Below, piece after piece: positions 32,384-42,997 of a stretch of DNA of 64,000 nucleotides. The stretch covers positions 1 to 64,000 of the forward strand of contig NW_026705461.1 of assembly GCF_029867415.1 (NCBI RefSeq), in the 5' to 3' direction. The translations under genes were made by a program, and so were the position numbers. The stretch comes from Vicia villosa. Its lineage: Eukaryota; Streptophyta; Magnoliopsida; Fabales; Fabaceae. Each line of letters begins with the position of its first letter. Positions within the stretch are counted from its first letter, which is position 1. The notes beneath the pieces were generated by a model. The model ran no database searches and was not told the origin of the DNA. It saw only the letters and a list, made by a program, of their open reading frames with translations.

Positions 32384-32860
32384 GGAGACGCACGTCTCCA
32401 TCTGTGTGGGACCAGCAGGAATCATTCAGAGGACAGGAGACGCCCGTCTCCATGCTTTGTCCCCTAGCAGACTGACTGCCTGAGACGCGCGTCTCCCAAG
32501 GGCAGCAGTCTGCATTGTTGACCACGCTGCAGCACCCCCATAACTCCCATTTTGAATTTTGAATTTGAATTTCAAAATTCATCTTTCAATCCTCCTCATT
32601 CTTCCCCTTATTTATTCCATTTAAACTCCATAAACCTCATTCATCCTCCATCATTCACCTCTTAAACTCTATTCATTTCCCATTTCTCTACCCCATTCAA
32701 ACTTCAAACACCACCATTAATCCATTTTAATTCTCCATTAACCACACCATTTTCAAACCTCACTATAAAACCACACCACCACCACTCTTCTTCCTCACAA
32801 CCTTCACACCATTCTCTATTCTTCTACACTACATTTCTATTTTTCATTTTCATACTCACT
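32384..32860 (+). promoter_or_regulatory. Internal promoter-like region upstream of extra ORF B
   Basis: Three GAGACG..CGTCTC palindromes lie at 32384-32399 (identical to the LTR version), 32436-32451 (one base changed) and 32482-32495 (perfect palindrome). A TATAAAA box follows at 32764-32770, then a C/T-rich leader to the ATG at 32861. The LTR U3 of the same element has the same order of palindromes, TATA and transcript, which supports promoter function. Confidence 0.65.
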
Positions 32861-33042
32861 ATGCCTCCACGTTCATTCATCCGTAGTGAGCGTCCCGAGA
32901 GACCATCTCCCGACCTTTCAAATATTATCTTCCGAGATGATGACAATGATGCTCAACGAACAAAATATGTCGCCTTCTACGAACGTTCGGTCGTTCCCAC
33001 AAAATTTGTGAACACCGAGTGTCTAGAAACTCTGGGTCTCAT
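32861..33042 (+). pseudogene. Extra ORF B of the Cyclops-like element, 5' part
   Basis: The ATG frame begins MPPRSFIRSERPERPSPDL and includes YERSVVPTKFVNTECLETLG, which is the N-terminal pattern of Athila ORF-1 proteins. It is cut at 33042 by the Ogre derivative (TSD CTCAT) and resumes in frame at 49732. The read-through residues LIVIR belong to the inserted LTR. With the insertion removed the frame is open from start to stop, so ORF B was intact when the Ogre arrived. Confidence 0.88.
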
Positions 33043-36000
33043 TGTAATACGGTGAACTGACTTTTTATTAATCGAAATGTCGCGGTTAAGCAAGAGTCGC
33101 CACCGACTTTTATTTTATCCAAACAAATTCAGAAAGGCAAAAAGAAACAAAAAAAAACCTTTTAAAGAAAATCTGAGTTCGGGGGGTAATTTATGCAAAG
33201 GGAAGGTGTAAGGCACCCTTTGCATCCATGATTCTCCATGGGCTCTTAATTGCTTTGCTTGCTCGTTTGTTTAGAAAATGTAGATGAAAGAGATAGGGAC
33301 TTTAGCTTGTGAATAAGCGTTGCCCTTTTGAAAAATTATGAGAAAGAATATAATAAAAAGGTTTGAGCATTGCAAGGCAATTAGGGACAATTACCTTAAA
33401 CTCAGATGATAGGTCTCTTTTTAGCCTTTCAGAATGAAAGGGTCTATCCTTGCCATAAGAGGGCAGGAAGCCTTTCGTTTGGAGGTTGAAGGGTCGTCGA
33501 AGCATCCTTTGCCATAAGACTGTCCCATGCCATAGAAGGGCAGGTAGTCTAAGGCAAGGATCAGAATAAGCCATTTCGTAGGCAGCCAGAAGATACCTCA
33601 GCCTTTTTCCGTAGGCAACTTCCGAGGGTCGAGGTCATTTGTGTATCGAAGGCAGCATCATTTAGGGTCGTGACCTTTTTATCGAGGCAACATGGCTGAG
33701 GTATCCTCGTATTCGAGGGACTTGGCTTATTCTGCAAAAAACACAAAGGCAACAGGCAGCAGGCAACAGGCAACAGGCAACAAGGCAACAGAGAGGATTA
33801 CCCAAAAGCGTGCGTGTGTGCACCAATCACGTGATTATATTCAATTATATTATCTTGTAAATTAATGAGGCTAATTCAATTTAATAGTTGTCACTCCCTA
33901 TTTTACTAATCACGCAGATAATACAAGGCAAGAAACAGTAATATGGGGGAGGGGACAATGAAACCAGCGGATCCCTTAATAGGGTTTGGCATAAGTAATA
34001 ATAAAAATAAAATAAAAAAAAGAAAAGATTTAGGGTTACCAATGACGTAGCTTTGGCACTCGACAAACCCTGAAAAAGTGGGAAAAATGGCAAACAAAAA
34101 TAGGGTAAGTGCATTATCAGTTCAGTGGCGAACACAGTTAACCCTAAAAATAAGGATATAATGTATCTAGAATAAAATAAACAAAAATACTTAGCTTGAT
34201 TTGATCTGATATGGTTAGCGGGAAGCCTCGGGGTTAACCCTGAAAAGAAACAAGGTAGGAAAAGATGAAGGCGAAACAAACCCTTATATAAAACAAACCA
34301 AACAGAAATTTAAATTAAATCAAGTAAAATACTTAACTTTGGGTTTTTGAATCAGGCGTGTATTCGGAAGGTATTTGTGAAGACAATCCTGAAAAGGCAA
34401 AGCACGAAAAGAAAATATTTCAGTGTATTGGAATGTTCGTCGTAAACCCTGAGTTAAGGTATGATTTAAATAAGAAAATATAAATGATTTAATTAATTAT
34501 TGGTCTTGCGACCTAATTAATTAAATCAGGATAAGAAAATAAAATCGAATGCAAAAATAATTTTTATGAATTTTTTAAGGTTATAATAAAATAAATATGA
34601 ATTTTTAAAGTAATTAAAGGTAAATTAAAATAAATAAATAAAATTATTAAACAAGTATATATGGATTTATTAATTTAAATAAATAAACAAATAAGTTAAA
34701 TAATAAAATAAATGTATGAAAGATTTTATAAAAGTTTTCTAAGATTTTCTATATAGTTTTTATGTATAGAAACAAATTTAATAAAAAAACAAAAGTATAT
34801 ATATATATTTAAAAAAAACGTGGCTGTGTAATTAAAATTAAAAAAAATTCAAAAATACTTAACTTCTGATCGTGTGTGACGCGCGCGTGTTGTCCATGGT
34901 GCACCTGCGGCTTCAGTCCATTGGATGTGACGTTGATGAGATCTGACGGCTAGGAAACCAATGCACATGGCATGATGGTAGGTCGCAGAGCACAGGATCC
35001 CAGAGTCTGCAGGGAACGCTCCTTTTGATTCGAATAGACCAATGATTCCTCGCCACCTCATCATCTTCTTCAAGAATTTTCTGCAACGCATCTTTTACAG
35101 TGCTTATTGTACAAGCGCTATAAAAGCTCTACCTGCACGAAATAACGAACACGACCAAAACACAACCAAAATATGGCGCACCCCTACCAAAACGATCGTA
35201 TGGTTCATGCGATTTCAACTATAACCATGTCATACGCTAATTTTACCTGGAACAGGAAGCCCTAATTCGAGGCTGAAACCCTAACAATGGTGATCTATCC
35301 ATAAACGCATCACAACACACCAAACTTTGCAGAAACAATAATTATAACATTATAAACATGAATATGTCATTAGATTCGCGAATGGAAGTATGAAAATATG
35401 TAATTGAGAGAACTTATAATCGGATCAAGTATGGCTTACAGTGCCTTGTTCTTGGAGCTTTGAGACTCGAAAACGGTTGGGAATTATTTTGTGATGCTCC
35501 AGGAACGATTCTTGATCACTTGCAACCCTTGAATTGCTTTAGATCTCAGAATTGAAGTTTTAGTTTTTTTTGAATAATTTTGAGCTCGGGTTAGGTATGC
35601 TCTGGCTGCAGATTTCGTCCCCTTATGATCTGAATTGCTTGTGTATATATACTAGAATGATTAGGGCAAGAGAAACTGATCAAATCTTCTTTGAATCTTG
35701 TATTTGCATATTGAGAAAATTTGATTGAAATTTGATTTTTTAAAGTTTCCAATCTTGGCCTAACTCAATATTTCCCTCACAAATTGGTCTAGCACGAATT
35801 TGCAATGAATATTTGAATATATTTGGTGATTAATGATGATTCAATTGATTGGAAATAGAATCAAATCAAATTTTTTGTATTTACATGATTTATTTTAATT
35901 TTTAATCATTTTTATCATGAATAAAATTTATAATAAATCACATAATTTCAAGTAAATTCTTGGCTATTGGTTATTGGGTTTTTAGATGACTTGTGGATCA

Positions 36001-36834
36001 AGGTTGGATAAAAAATATCTTAGGCCCATTTGCAAAAATATTCACAATTCTTCATATTTTTCCTTCAAAAATAGCCCAACTTTGACAAGGTGTATCTCCT
36101 TCAATTCTTGAGGTATGGGAGTGTTCTTGGACATTTTGGAAACCTTAGAGAGTCCTCTAACCAACTTCTTTGGTCCTATATCAAAATCATTTTCCATTCT
36201 CATCTTATGACCTTTTGAAAAAAATGTCTTTTTGTTGACTTTTGAAAAGGACCTATAATGTATGAAGCCATATCTCTTAAACCATTGACCTATGGGCTCT
36301 GATTCTTGGATCATTGGATAGAGGAATGAATTCTCTTCAAAATGAGCTTTGGTGGGCATTTTTCTGATGAAGTATGAATATTTGGTGAATTTTCAAAGTT
36401 TGGTTGACTTTTTTAGTTCATGCCCAAAATAGTAACTCTTGACTTTTGACTTCTCTGATCTTTCCTTGCATCATCATGATCAACCCTTGATCAAATGATG
36501 ATTTTAGGGTTATGAGGATGTTGTTGACCAAATATCTTGAACTTTGACTATATATTGACTTGAAATGACTGTTTTGCCCTTGAGAGTCGACTGTTGATCT
36601 AATCAGGGTTTGAGGGACTAAATTTGCTCTGTTTGACTTGAAACTTTATATGGAGATACTTTGGGATGTTAGTGACCCTATGGAACCACCTTGAGCCATT
36701 GATTCAATGATTTTCCATCGAACTAATCAAACCCTAGTTCAGATTTTTTGTATAGGAGAGTGTGTTTTGGAGCTTTGTCTTTTGTTCTGATTTTATGCGT
36801 GAAAAATAACATGGGCAAATTTTGGGGTATGACA
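33043..36834 (-). repeat. 3' LTR of the Ogre derivative
   Basis: 3792 bp, from TGTAATACGGTGAACTGAC to GGGGTATGACA in plus orientation. A TATATATA box for the sense strand lies at 35644-35651, giving U3 of about 1.2 kb and a transcribed part of about 2.6 kb. U5 contains GGTGGCGACTCTTG (sense), sharing TGGCGACTCT with the primer site. The GNRA hairpin is at 34485-34528. Confidence 0.93.
34485..34528 (-). other. Conserved GNRA-type hairpin, Ogre 3' LTR copy
   Basis: The stem of TGATTTAATTAATTA with its complement, then GGTC/GACC, closes a GCAA loop on the sense strand. One 2-nt bulge is at the same place as in the copies at 4555-4600 and 44444-44487. Confidence 0.75.
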
Positions 36835-36850
36835 GCTGCCCCTGTTCAAT
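36835..36850 (-). other. Polypurine tract of the Ogre derivative
   Basis: In sense orientation AACAGGGGCAGC lies directly before TGTCATACCCC, the LTR start. It is a short, C-interrupted tract, as expected for Ogre-type elements. Confidence 0.7.
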
Positions 36851-37049
36851 TATCTTAAACCTGAAGATGTAGAGTGGTCTATATGCCAGTCGGTATCTGA
36901 AGGTGGAAGATGATTGAACACTAGAATACCAAGAAATTTGCCCTATTTGCAGTAGGGACTTTTGTCGGAGATGGGCTTGTAGATGCCATCTGGCAGTTGT
37001 TGGAGTATGGATTGTTGCAACATTTCTGCTTTTGTTGTCTTCTCTTTTT

Positions 37050-37535
37050 TGAATGTTGAGGAACCGTCAAAGGTATCGATTCAAATTTGTGTTGGGTTAT
37101 TTAAGGAACCGTCAAAGGTATCGACTTAAATTTAAAGCATATTGTTGAGGCACCGTCAAAGGTATTGACTCAGATATGCAGGTAGGTTGTATAAGGAACC
37201 GTCAAAGGTGTCGACTTATATCTGAAGTATGTCGTTAAGGAACCGTCAAAGGTGTCGACTTAACTCTTGATGTATGTCGTTAAGGAACCGTCAAAGGTGT
37301 CGACTTAACTTTGAAGCATATTGTTGAGGCACCGTCAAAGGTATCGACTCAGATATGTAGATAGATTGTATAAGGAACCGTCAAAGGTGTCGACTTATAT
37401 CTTGAAGTATGTCGTTAAGGAACCGTCAAAGGTGTCGACTTAACTCTTGATATATTAAGGAACCGTCAAAGGTGTCGACTTAATACTTGGAAATAGATTG
37501 TTAAGGAACCGTCAAAGGTGTCGACTTAACTCTTG
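37050..37535 (-). repeat. Eleven-copy 45-bp tandem array with a 180-bp higher-order period
   Basis: ACCGTCAAAGG recurs at 37063, 37108, 37152, 37198, 37242, 37287, 37331, 37377, 37422, 37462 and 37508 (spacing 40-46). Unit variants repeat in blocks of four: GAGGCACCG, GTATAAGG, GTCGTTAAGG, GTCGTTAAGG, giving copies 179-180 bp apart. Tandem arrays in the 3' UTR of Ogre elements are known and have been linked to satellite origin. Confidence 0.9.
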
Positions 37536-39731
37536 CAAGTAGAGATAGTAGTATCCTGAAAAGTAGGGGTTAGTTTTCTTATGTCATGATGCATGCGTTT
37601 ATGTAATGAGTATCTCAAAATAAATGAGAAACTTTGTATGTTATGGATTTGTTATGCAATGATGTATGCGATGTATGAATATGTTTGTGTCGTATGGTAT
37701 GCGAATATGATTTAGTCAAGAAAATAAATCTCCAAGTCTTTGTAGTTTGGATTTCGTCTTGAAGATACTCAGCTGGGGATTTATAATTTCTGCTTGGGGA
37801 TGATCAGTAACTTGATGTTCCCTGATTGGGGATAAAGGGAAACCATGTTGGGGAGCCATGCCTTTGTCGGGGTAGGAGTGTTGGAAGACATCTTCTTAGG
37901 GATTACTCTGTGGGGATATGATCTTGCGAAATCAGCTTTGTGGGAAGACGCGGATGTCTTGAATATTGCCCCTAGTATTATAGTACCTGTCGCTCCTGGA
38001 CTTTAATTAGGGCACGATCAAGATGTCAAGCTGGACTTGTATAGATTTGCCCCGGTTAGTAGGAACTTTGGAAAGATTCGTCTCGCGAGGACTTTATGAG
38101 ATATGAACCATGGGCGACATGCCCCTTAGTAACCATTGGTCCAGGACAATGCCCCATATTGATTGGAAATAGCTTAAGATTTATTTGGATGCATGCCCTT
38201 GATTGTTTTTGGCATCTTTGAGAGATTCTCGGAATCTTGACTTGATTTCCCCAGATTGACCGGGAAATAGTTTGACTTCCGCTTGGGATGTATGCTTTTG
38301 ACTTTTTGGCATTTGAGAGATTCTTCGAATCTTGACTTGATTGCCCCAGATTGATTGGGAGAAACGTGTCATGCCCCTTGTATATGTAGGAGACGTTGCC
38401 TATCGGGATAACTTTCTAGTCATTAGTTGTATCATGTGCAAGTTCTTTCTGATGATAACATTTGAAATTATGTAGCAGAATATGTTTAATAATGAATTCA
38501 TGCAATGCATACGTTTGTCTTGAGTTTTTGAAAAAACATTAAAACAAGAGATGTAAAAGCGTGATATTTGTAAAAACATGTTGTTTTTGTAGAAGCGAAA
38601 TATCGACTCAGCATTTTAGTAAACCTTAAGGAGTCGGGATACCTTTTTGGTGACAGTATGCTTTCGAACTAACCATGCTTCAATTAGGACTTTCAAGGGT
38701 TGTAACGTGGCTTGGTTCACGGTTTAAGAAACAAAGGATAAAGGCTCAAAATTTGTTTATACCCATCCCCTTCTTCGTGATGTTCTCCAGTCATAAGCTC
38801 AGTTAATTCAACTTATGCACTCAGGTTCCAAGGGACTTTTGGATTTGCACCTTTGATAATGATGATGGTTCACAAGCAGAGAGAACTTTTGAGATGGCAG
38901 TCACTTCTTCCTTTTGGTAGTCACAGCTTTGAGTTGTTCAAGAATTTATTGACTTCTTTTTTCATCTTTTTGATATCCCTAATTTTTTTCTGAACTGTCT
39001 CTTTTGAACTTACAGTCAGCGGGACGTCTTGATTTTTGCCTAAGTCTTCTTTTTTATTTTTGACTTAGCAGGCTTTTCTTTGTATATATGTTTTTTTCCA
39101 TTTTTTTCTTTTTTTTTTCTTTGAAAGATATTGACTGCCTTGTTTGATGATTGATGAACCGTCATTGTCTTTTGATTGACATCTCCAACACTTCTTTGAT
39201 GTGTGCGGATGAACGCTTGTGATTGAGACCTTTGTTAAAAGGTGTACTGAGTGATTCTCTTAAAATAGAATGCACAGCCAAATTAACTGAGAACTACCCT
39301 GCCCCAGGTTATGATCAAGGTTTTTAATTAGTAACAAAAAAAGAAATTTCTACTCCTTAGGCTCAAAGGGGTTGACGAGGGATTAACATCCTTATATCTC
39401 CACTGTTTTAGGAATTGAAACAATGCCTGTACATCGTCAGCATAGTCTGTTCGAAAGCATACTGTATGAGGTTGCGGTATTGTTTTCGTCATCCTCCCTC
39501 AAAAGGCTTACAGCTTAGCAGGAGTTGAATATCACAAAACACATGCAAAGTAAAGACGTAATTTAAAACGAGTGATAGCGAAATAATTTATTCAAGGCAA
39601 ACATATGCAATGCACTGATGATGATTATTAAAACAGGTAATGTCTATCATAATTAGAATGTTTAAACAAACAGAATAGAAATTGCAAATGAAAGTAAATC
39701 TAATGATCTGAAAAGTTCATCCTTCTAGGTA
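37536..39731 (-). other. Noncoding 3' region of the Ogre derivative
   Basis: I see no convincing coding frame here. A 95-bp sequence is duplicated at about 38195-38370 (CTTGACTTGATT at 38236 and 38331). Several GGGGA-rich strings recur at 37770-38170. The region 38940-39130 is T-rich. Remnants of pol may lie here but I could not identify any domain. Confidence 0.5.
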
Positions 39732-40562
39732 TTAATCAATCTTTTTGTGATTAGGCATAGGAGTAGTGATCACCACAGGAGTCTTGGGATGATAGAATTC
39801 AATTTCACCAGCATCGATCATGTCTTGAATCTTGTTCTTCAATGGCCAACAATCATTCGTATCATGCCCAGGGCTATTGGAGTGATATGCGCACCTCGCA
39901 TTGGGCTTGTAGCTAGGGGCGGAAGTGTTAGGCTTTACAGGAGGATCCCTTAAAGTAATCAAGTTCTCTCTCAGCAAATGTTGTAATGCCTGAGCCAGTG
40001 ACATGTTGATCTTTGTAAACTGACGTTTAGATGTATCTGACTTGCGTCTTTGTTGTTGAACTGGTGTAGAGATTAGAATTGTCCCCACAGATTGGTTGGG
40101 TTCATTGCGACCTTTCCGATTGTACCCAGTATTGGCCATATGAGGTTTCTCAAGTGAATTGAAGTCAATGATCTTGCAATCAATGAGGTCTTGGATCATG
40201 TGCTTCAACGGTCCACAATCCTCTGTATCATGACCAGGACTGTTTGAATGATAAGCACATCTTGCATGGTACTTGTACCCAGGAGCGGGATTAGTAGGAA
40301 GTGAATATGGAGGCAATATAGTTATCAAGTTCTGATTGAGCAGTTGTTGCAGAGCTTGAGACAGCGGCATATGTAATGGAGTAAATGACCGCTTAGGCTT
40401 GGATCTCTGATTATCTTGACCACCTTGATACTTATATTGATTCTTCTCCTTCTCGATCAGAAGTGCCTTCAATTCTTCTTGCCCCTTGGCCAAGTGAAAG
40501 ATTACTTTTTGGAACTGGCTATTCTGAGCCTGAAGATTTTTGACAGATTGTTCGAGATCCAT
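39732..40562 (-). CDS. Ogre gag C-terminal fragment with a duplicated zinc-knuckle module
   Basis: The 276-residue frame starts MDLEQSVKNLQAQN and opens with a coiled coil. It contains two modules of about 75 residues, each with a segment such as MPLSQALQQLLNQNLIT followed by CAYHSNSPGHDTEDC, a CX2HX5HX4C variant of the retroviral knuckle, then PLKHMIQDLID. Known Ogre gags end in a similar knuckle, but here it is present twice. The N-terminal capsid part and all of pol are missing. It lies downstream of ORF1, the normal Ogre order. It may still bind element RNA and allow packaging into particles made by complete Ogres, which is inference. Confidence 0.75.
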   Translation of the reverse strand: MDLEQSVKNLQAQNSQFQKVIFHLAKGQEELKALLIEKEKNQYKYQGGQDNQRSKPKRSFTPLHMPLSQALQQLLNQNLITILPPYSLPTNPAPGYKYHARCAYHSNSPGHDTEDCGPLKHMIQDLIDCKIIDFNSLEKPHMANTGYNRKGRNEPNQSVGTILISTPVQQQRRKSDTSKRQFTKINMSLAQALQHLLRENLITLRDPPVKPNTSAPSYKPNARCAYHSNSPGHDTNDCWPLKNKIQDMIDAGEIEFYHPKTPVVITTPMPNHKKID

Positions 40563-40789
40563 CTTTCTTACTGAAATAAACAGCATAAAGATGAGGCATT
40601 TGTCTTTATGAAACCTGTGATGCGATGTTTATAAATGATATGATTATGCATATGCAATGTTTTCAAGGAATTGAAAGAATTTTAACTCGTGTTGAAACAA
40701 AGAAAAAAACATTATTTATTAATTAAATTGTAAGGTCATAACCCCAAAAGTTACATTAAAATAAAAGAAATTAATAATAAATAAAGACA

Positions 40790-42265
40790 CTAAATTCCAG
40801 GATTTTTGTCTTCCTGTCGACGCCTCCTCTTTAGGACTCGGACTTCTTCCTTGTGTGCCTTGATCATTTCCTCTCTTTCTTGAACAAGCCTAGAAATTTC
40901 GTTTTCCCATGAATTAATCTGATCTGGAGAAACAAAATCTTCAATCTTCCATTTGCGGGAAAAGTAATCAAGTAAAGTCTCTCTCTCTTTGGCATCTTGT
41001 ATTAACACCTCTTTTTCAGCTTCCACTTTTAGTAAGCGTCTCTCAAAGTCTTCCCTTTCCCTTTTCAGTCGGTTAACAGTTGCAACCAGGTCTTCATTTG
41101 GAGCAGGAATATATGGCTCAAATGCAATTGGGGCAGCAGGAGGAGCTACCCTTGGAACTATGGGCGTATCAGATGGATAAGGCATCCCAAATTCCATAAC
41201 TCGATCATAAACCCATTGGAAATATGGATCCCATGGCATATAATTTCTCCTTCCTATATCCTTTGCGCCAACTTTCTTTACTTTCATCCAAGCTTTGATG
41301 AAAAGGTCTCTCTTCTTCTCTTTGTCGGAATCATAATGGAAATATTCTGCACTAAGATACAAAGAACGTGGTTTATCCTTCAAGGCAAAGCCAAACTGAT
41401 GTCGAGCTAGAATGGGATTATAAGTTATTCCTCCACGAACACCAAGAAGAGGTATATTAGGGAAATATCCACAACTATCAAATAGCAAGGTTCCCTCAAA
41501 CTTCTTTTGGTACCATAGGATGTCGTCGAAAGAAAGCTTCATAATTCTTTGAGCCCAAGTTAATCCTTCTTCATTCTTTCTTACGGAGAGAGGTAAGTGC
41601 GAAATAAACCACTTATGCAATAGAGAAGCACATCCTAGGACACAACCTTTCCTTTTTGATACTCGGAAATGAATAGAATGTAGTAAGTCACCAAGTAAAG
41701 TAGGAACCGGATTCTTGCTAAGGAATATATTGATAGCAGCCACATCAACAATCTTGTCATAATGGAAAAACAAAACTTGTCCATAAATTAAGAGAGACAA
41801 CACAGCTTCCAAGGCATCCATACTTGAAGCTTTAGCAAGAATCTCCGCTTTTTCGTAGAGGAAATCAAGGGGTAATCCAGAATACTCTTTCTTACTAATC
41901 CAAACCTTATCGATTTCTGATCTTGGCAAGTACAGAGCAGCAGCAATGACTTCCAACTTAGGCTATTCTTCTTTACCAATATAAGGAATTTTATTAAGCA
42001 CAGGGAGTCCAAGCAAGTAGGAGAATTCTTCCAAGGATGGTACTAACTGAAAATCTCTATAAGTGAAGCAATGTAGTAACGGATCATAGAATTGAACCAT
42101 GGTGTTGAGAAGAACTTCATCCACATTAGTTCGTACCAAACTTATGAGTGTATTGAGAGAATCACTAAATTTGAGAGAACCAGAGATGTTGTCGCAGAAA
42201 ATCCTCAATTGTGTTGGCACTTTCTTGAAATTGAGGAAGAACGGTTTACGACCTTTTGTTTCCAT
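40790..42265 (-). pseudogene. Ogre ORF1, one in-frame stop
   Basis: Ogre elements carry an ORF of unknown function before gag. This frame starts METKGRKPFFLNFKKVPTQL at 42265, runs to the stop at 40790 (491 codons), and is broken only by TAG at 41963-41965, after PYIGKEE. The N-terminal part has FTYRDFQLVPSLEEFSYLLGLP, which resembles the plant mobile domain pattern. The middle has LLHKWFISHLP and YMPWDPYFQWVYDRV, and the C-terminus is a long charged coiled coil (RLKREREDFERRLLKVEAEKE). No membrane segment is seen. Apart from the single stop it appears undamaged, fitting a young element. Read-through or post-insertion mutation are both possible. Confidence 0.8.
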
Positions 42266-42979
42266 ATTCAAACAACCTACAAAACAACATAAAGTTAAAA
42301 AACCTCCAATTCCTTGAAATGGGTTAGTCATGCCATGTATGAATGATGCATGTATGCATGATGCACATACACAGGTAAATCCACACAAATCACACAATTT
42401 TTGGATTAAGGCTTGCGTGGAGTTTGATCAAGTGTCCTTCCCAAGGGTATTTCTACGGATAAGAAAATTTCAGCAACGGGTTCTACCAAGTGACTCAGAA
42501 TTGTCGACCCTCCTAAAGCACCCTCGAACATGATACATACATACCATGCAATGATACTTTGAGAAAGAGCCTATCTGAGATGTAGTATCGGGTAGCGACT
42601 ATGCTCTCAACATACATCAAGAGTAGTCCCCCCACTACGTTCCTAAAAGCCAGGATGGGTTAAAGGTAACTAACGGTCCTTGAGCTCCGACTCACCCACA
42701 GGTATCCACACGAACCTCCCTCATACAAGAGAAGCATGTAAACACCCATAGAGGCCTAACTCAAGCGTGAACTCTCATATTGACCAATCCCAAGCATACA
42801 CAAGGGAGGTCGCCATGACTATGCCACTTCCTATCTTAGATGTACTTGAATCCGGGAATAGGATTCGTCCTTCAGTTAATTCCCAAAACGCCCCTGAAAA
42901 ATAAAACAAACAAAACAAACAATAGAAAACATTTAAAATGAATCCTAAACTTTTAAGGTAACCCCTCTTTTATCGAAAA
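42266..42979 (-). other. Leader between primer site and ORF1 of the Ogre derivative
   Basis: About 0.7 kb of noncoding sequence, with repeated ATGATGCATG/ATGCATGATGC words near 42330-42370. No gene seen. Confidence 0.6.
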
Positions 42980-42997
42980 TCCCCAGCAGAGTCGCCA
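42980..42997 (-). other. Primer-binding site of the Ogre derivative (tRNA-Arg type)
   Basis: On the minus strand TGGCGACTCTGCTGGGGA starts 4 bp from the LTR. This is the site used by Ogre elements, whose primer is tRNA-Arg. Confidence 0.9.

Noticed and set aside
33881..34279. Minus-strand open frames repeated in the Ogre LTRs (33881-34279, 36042-36359, 43840-44238, 46005-46322)
   Set aside because: They are LTR sequence duplicated by definition, hydrophobic or low complexity, and not kept open in the older solo LTR.
37050..37535. Regularly spaced repeats resembling a CRISPR array
   Set aside because: The spacers are variants of each other, the unit is part of a longer tandem repeat, and it lies in the 3' UTR of a plant Ogre element.
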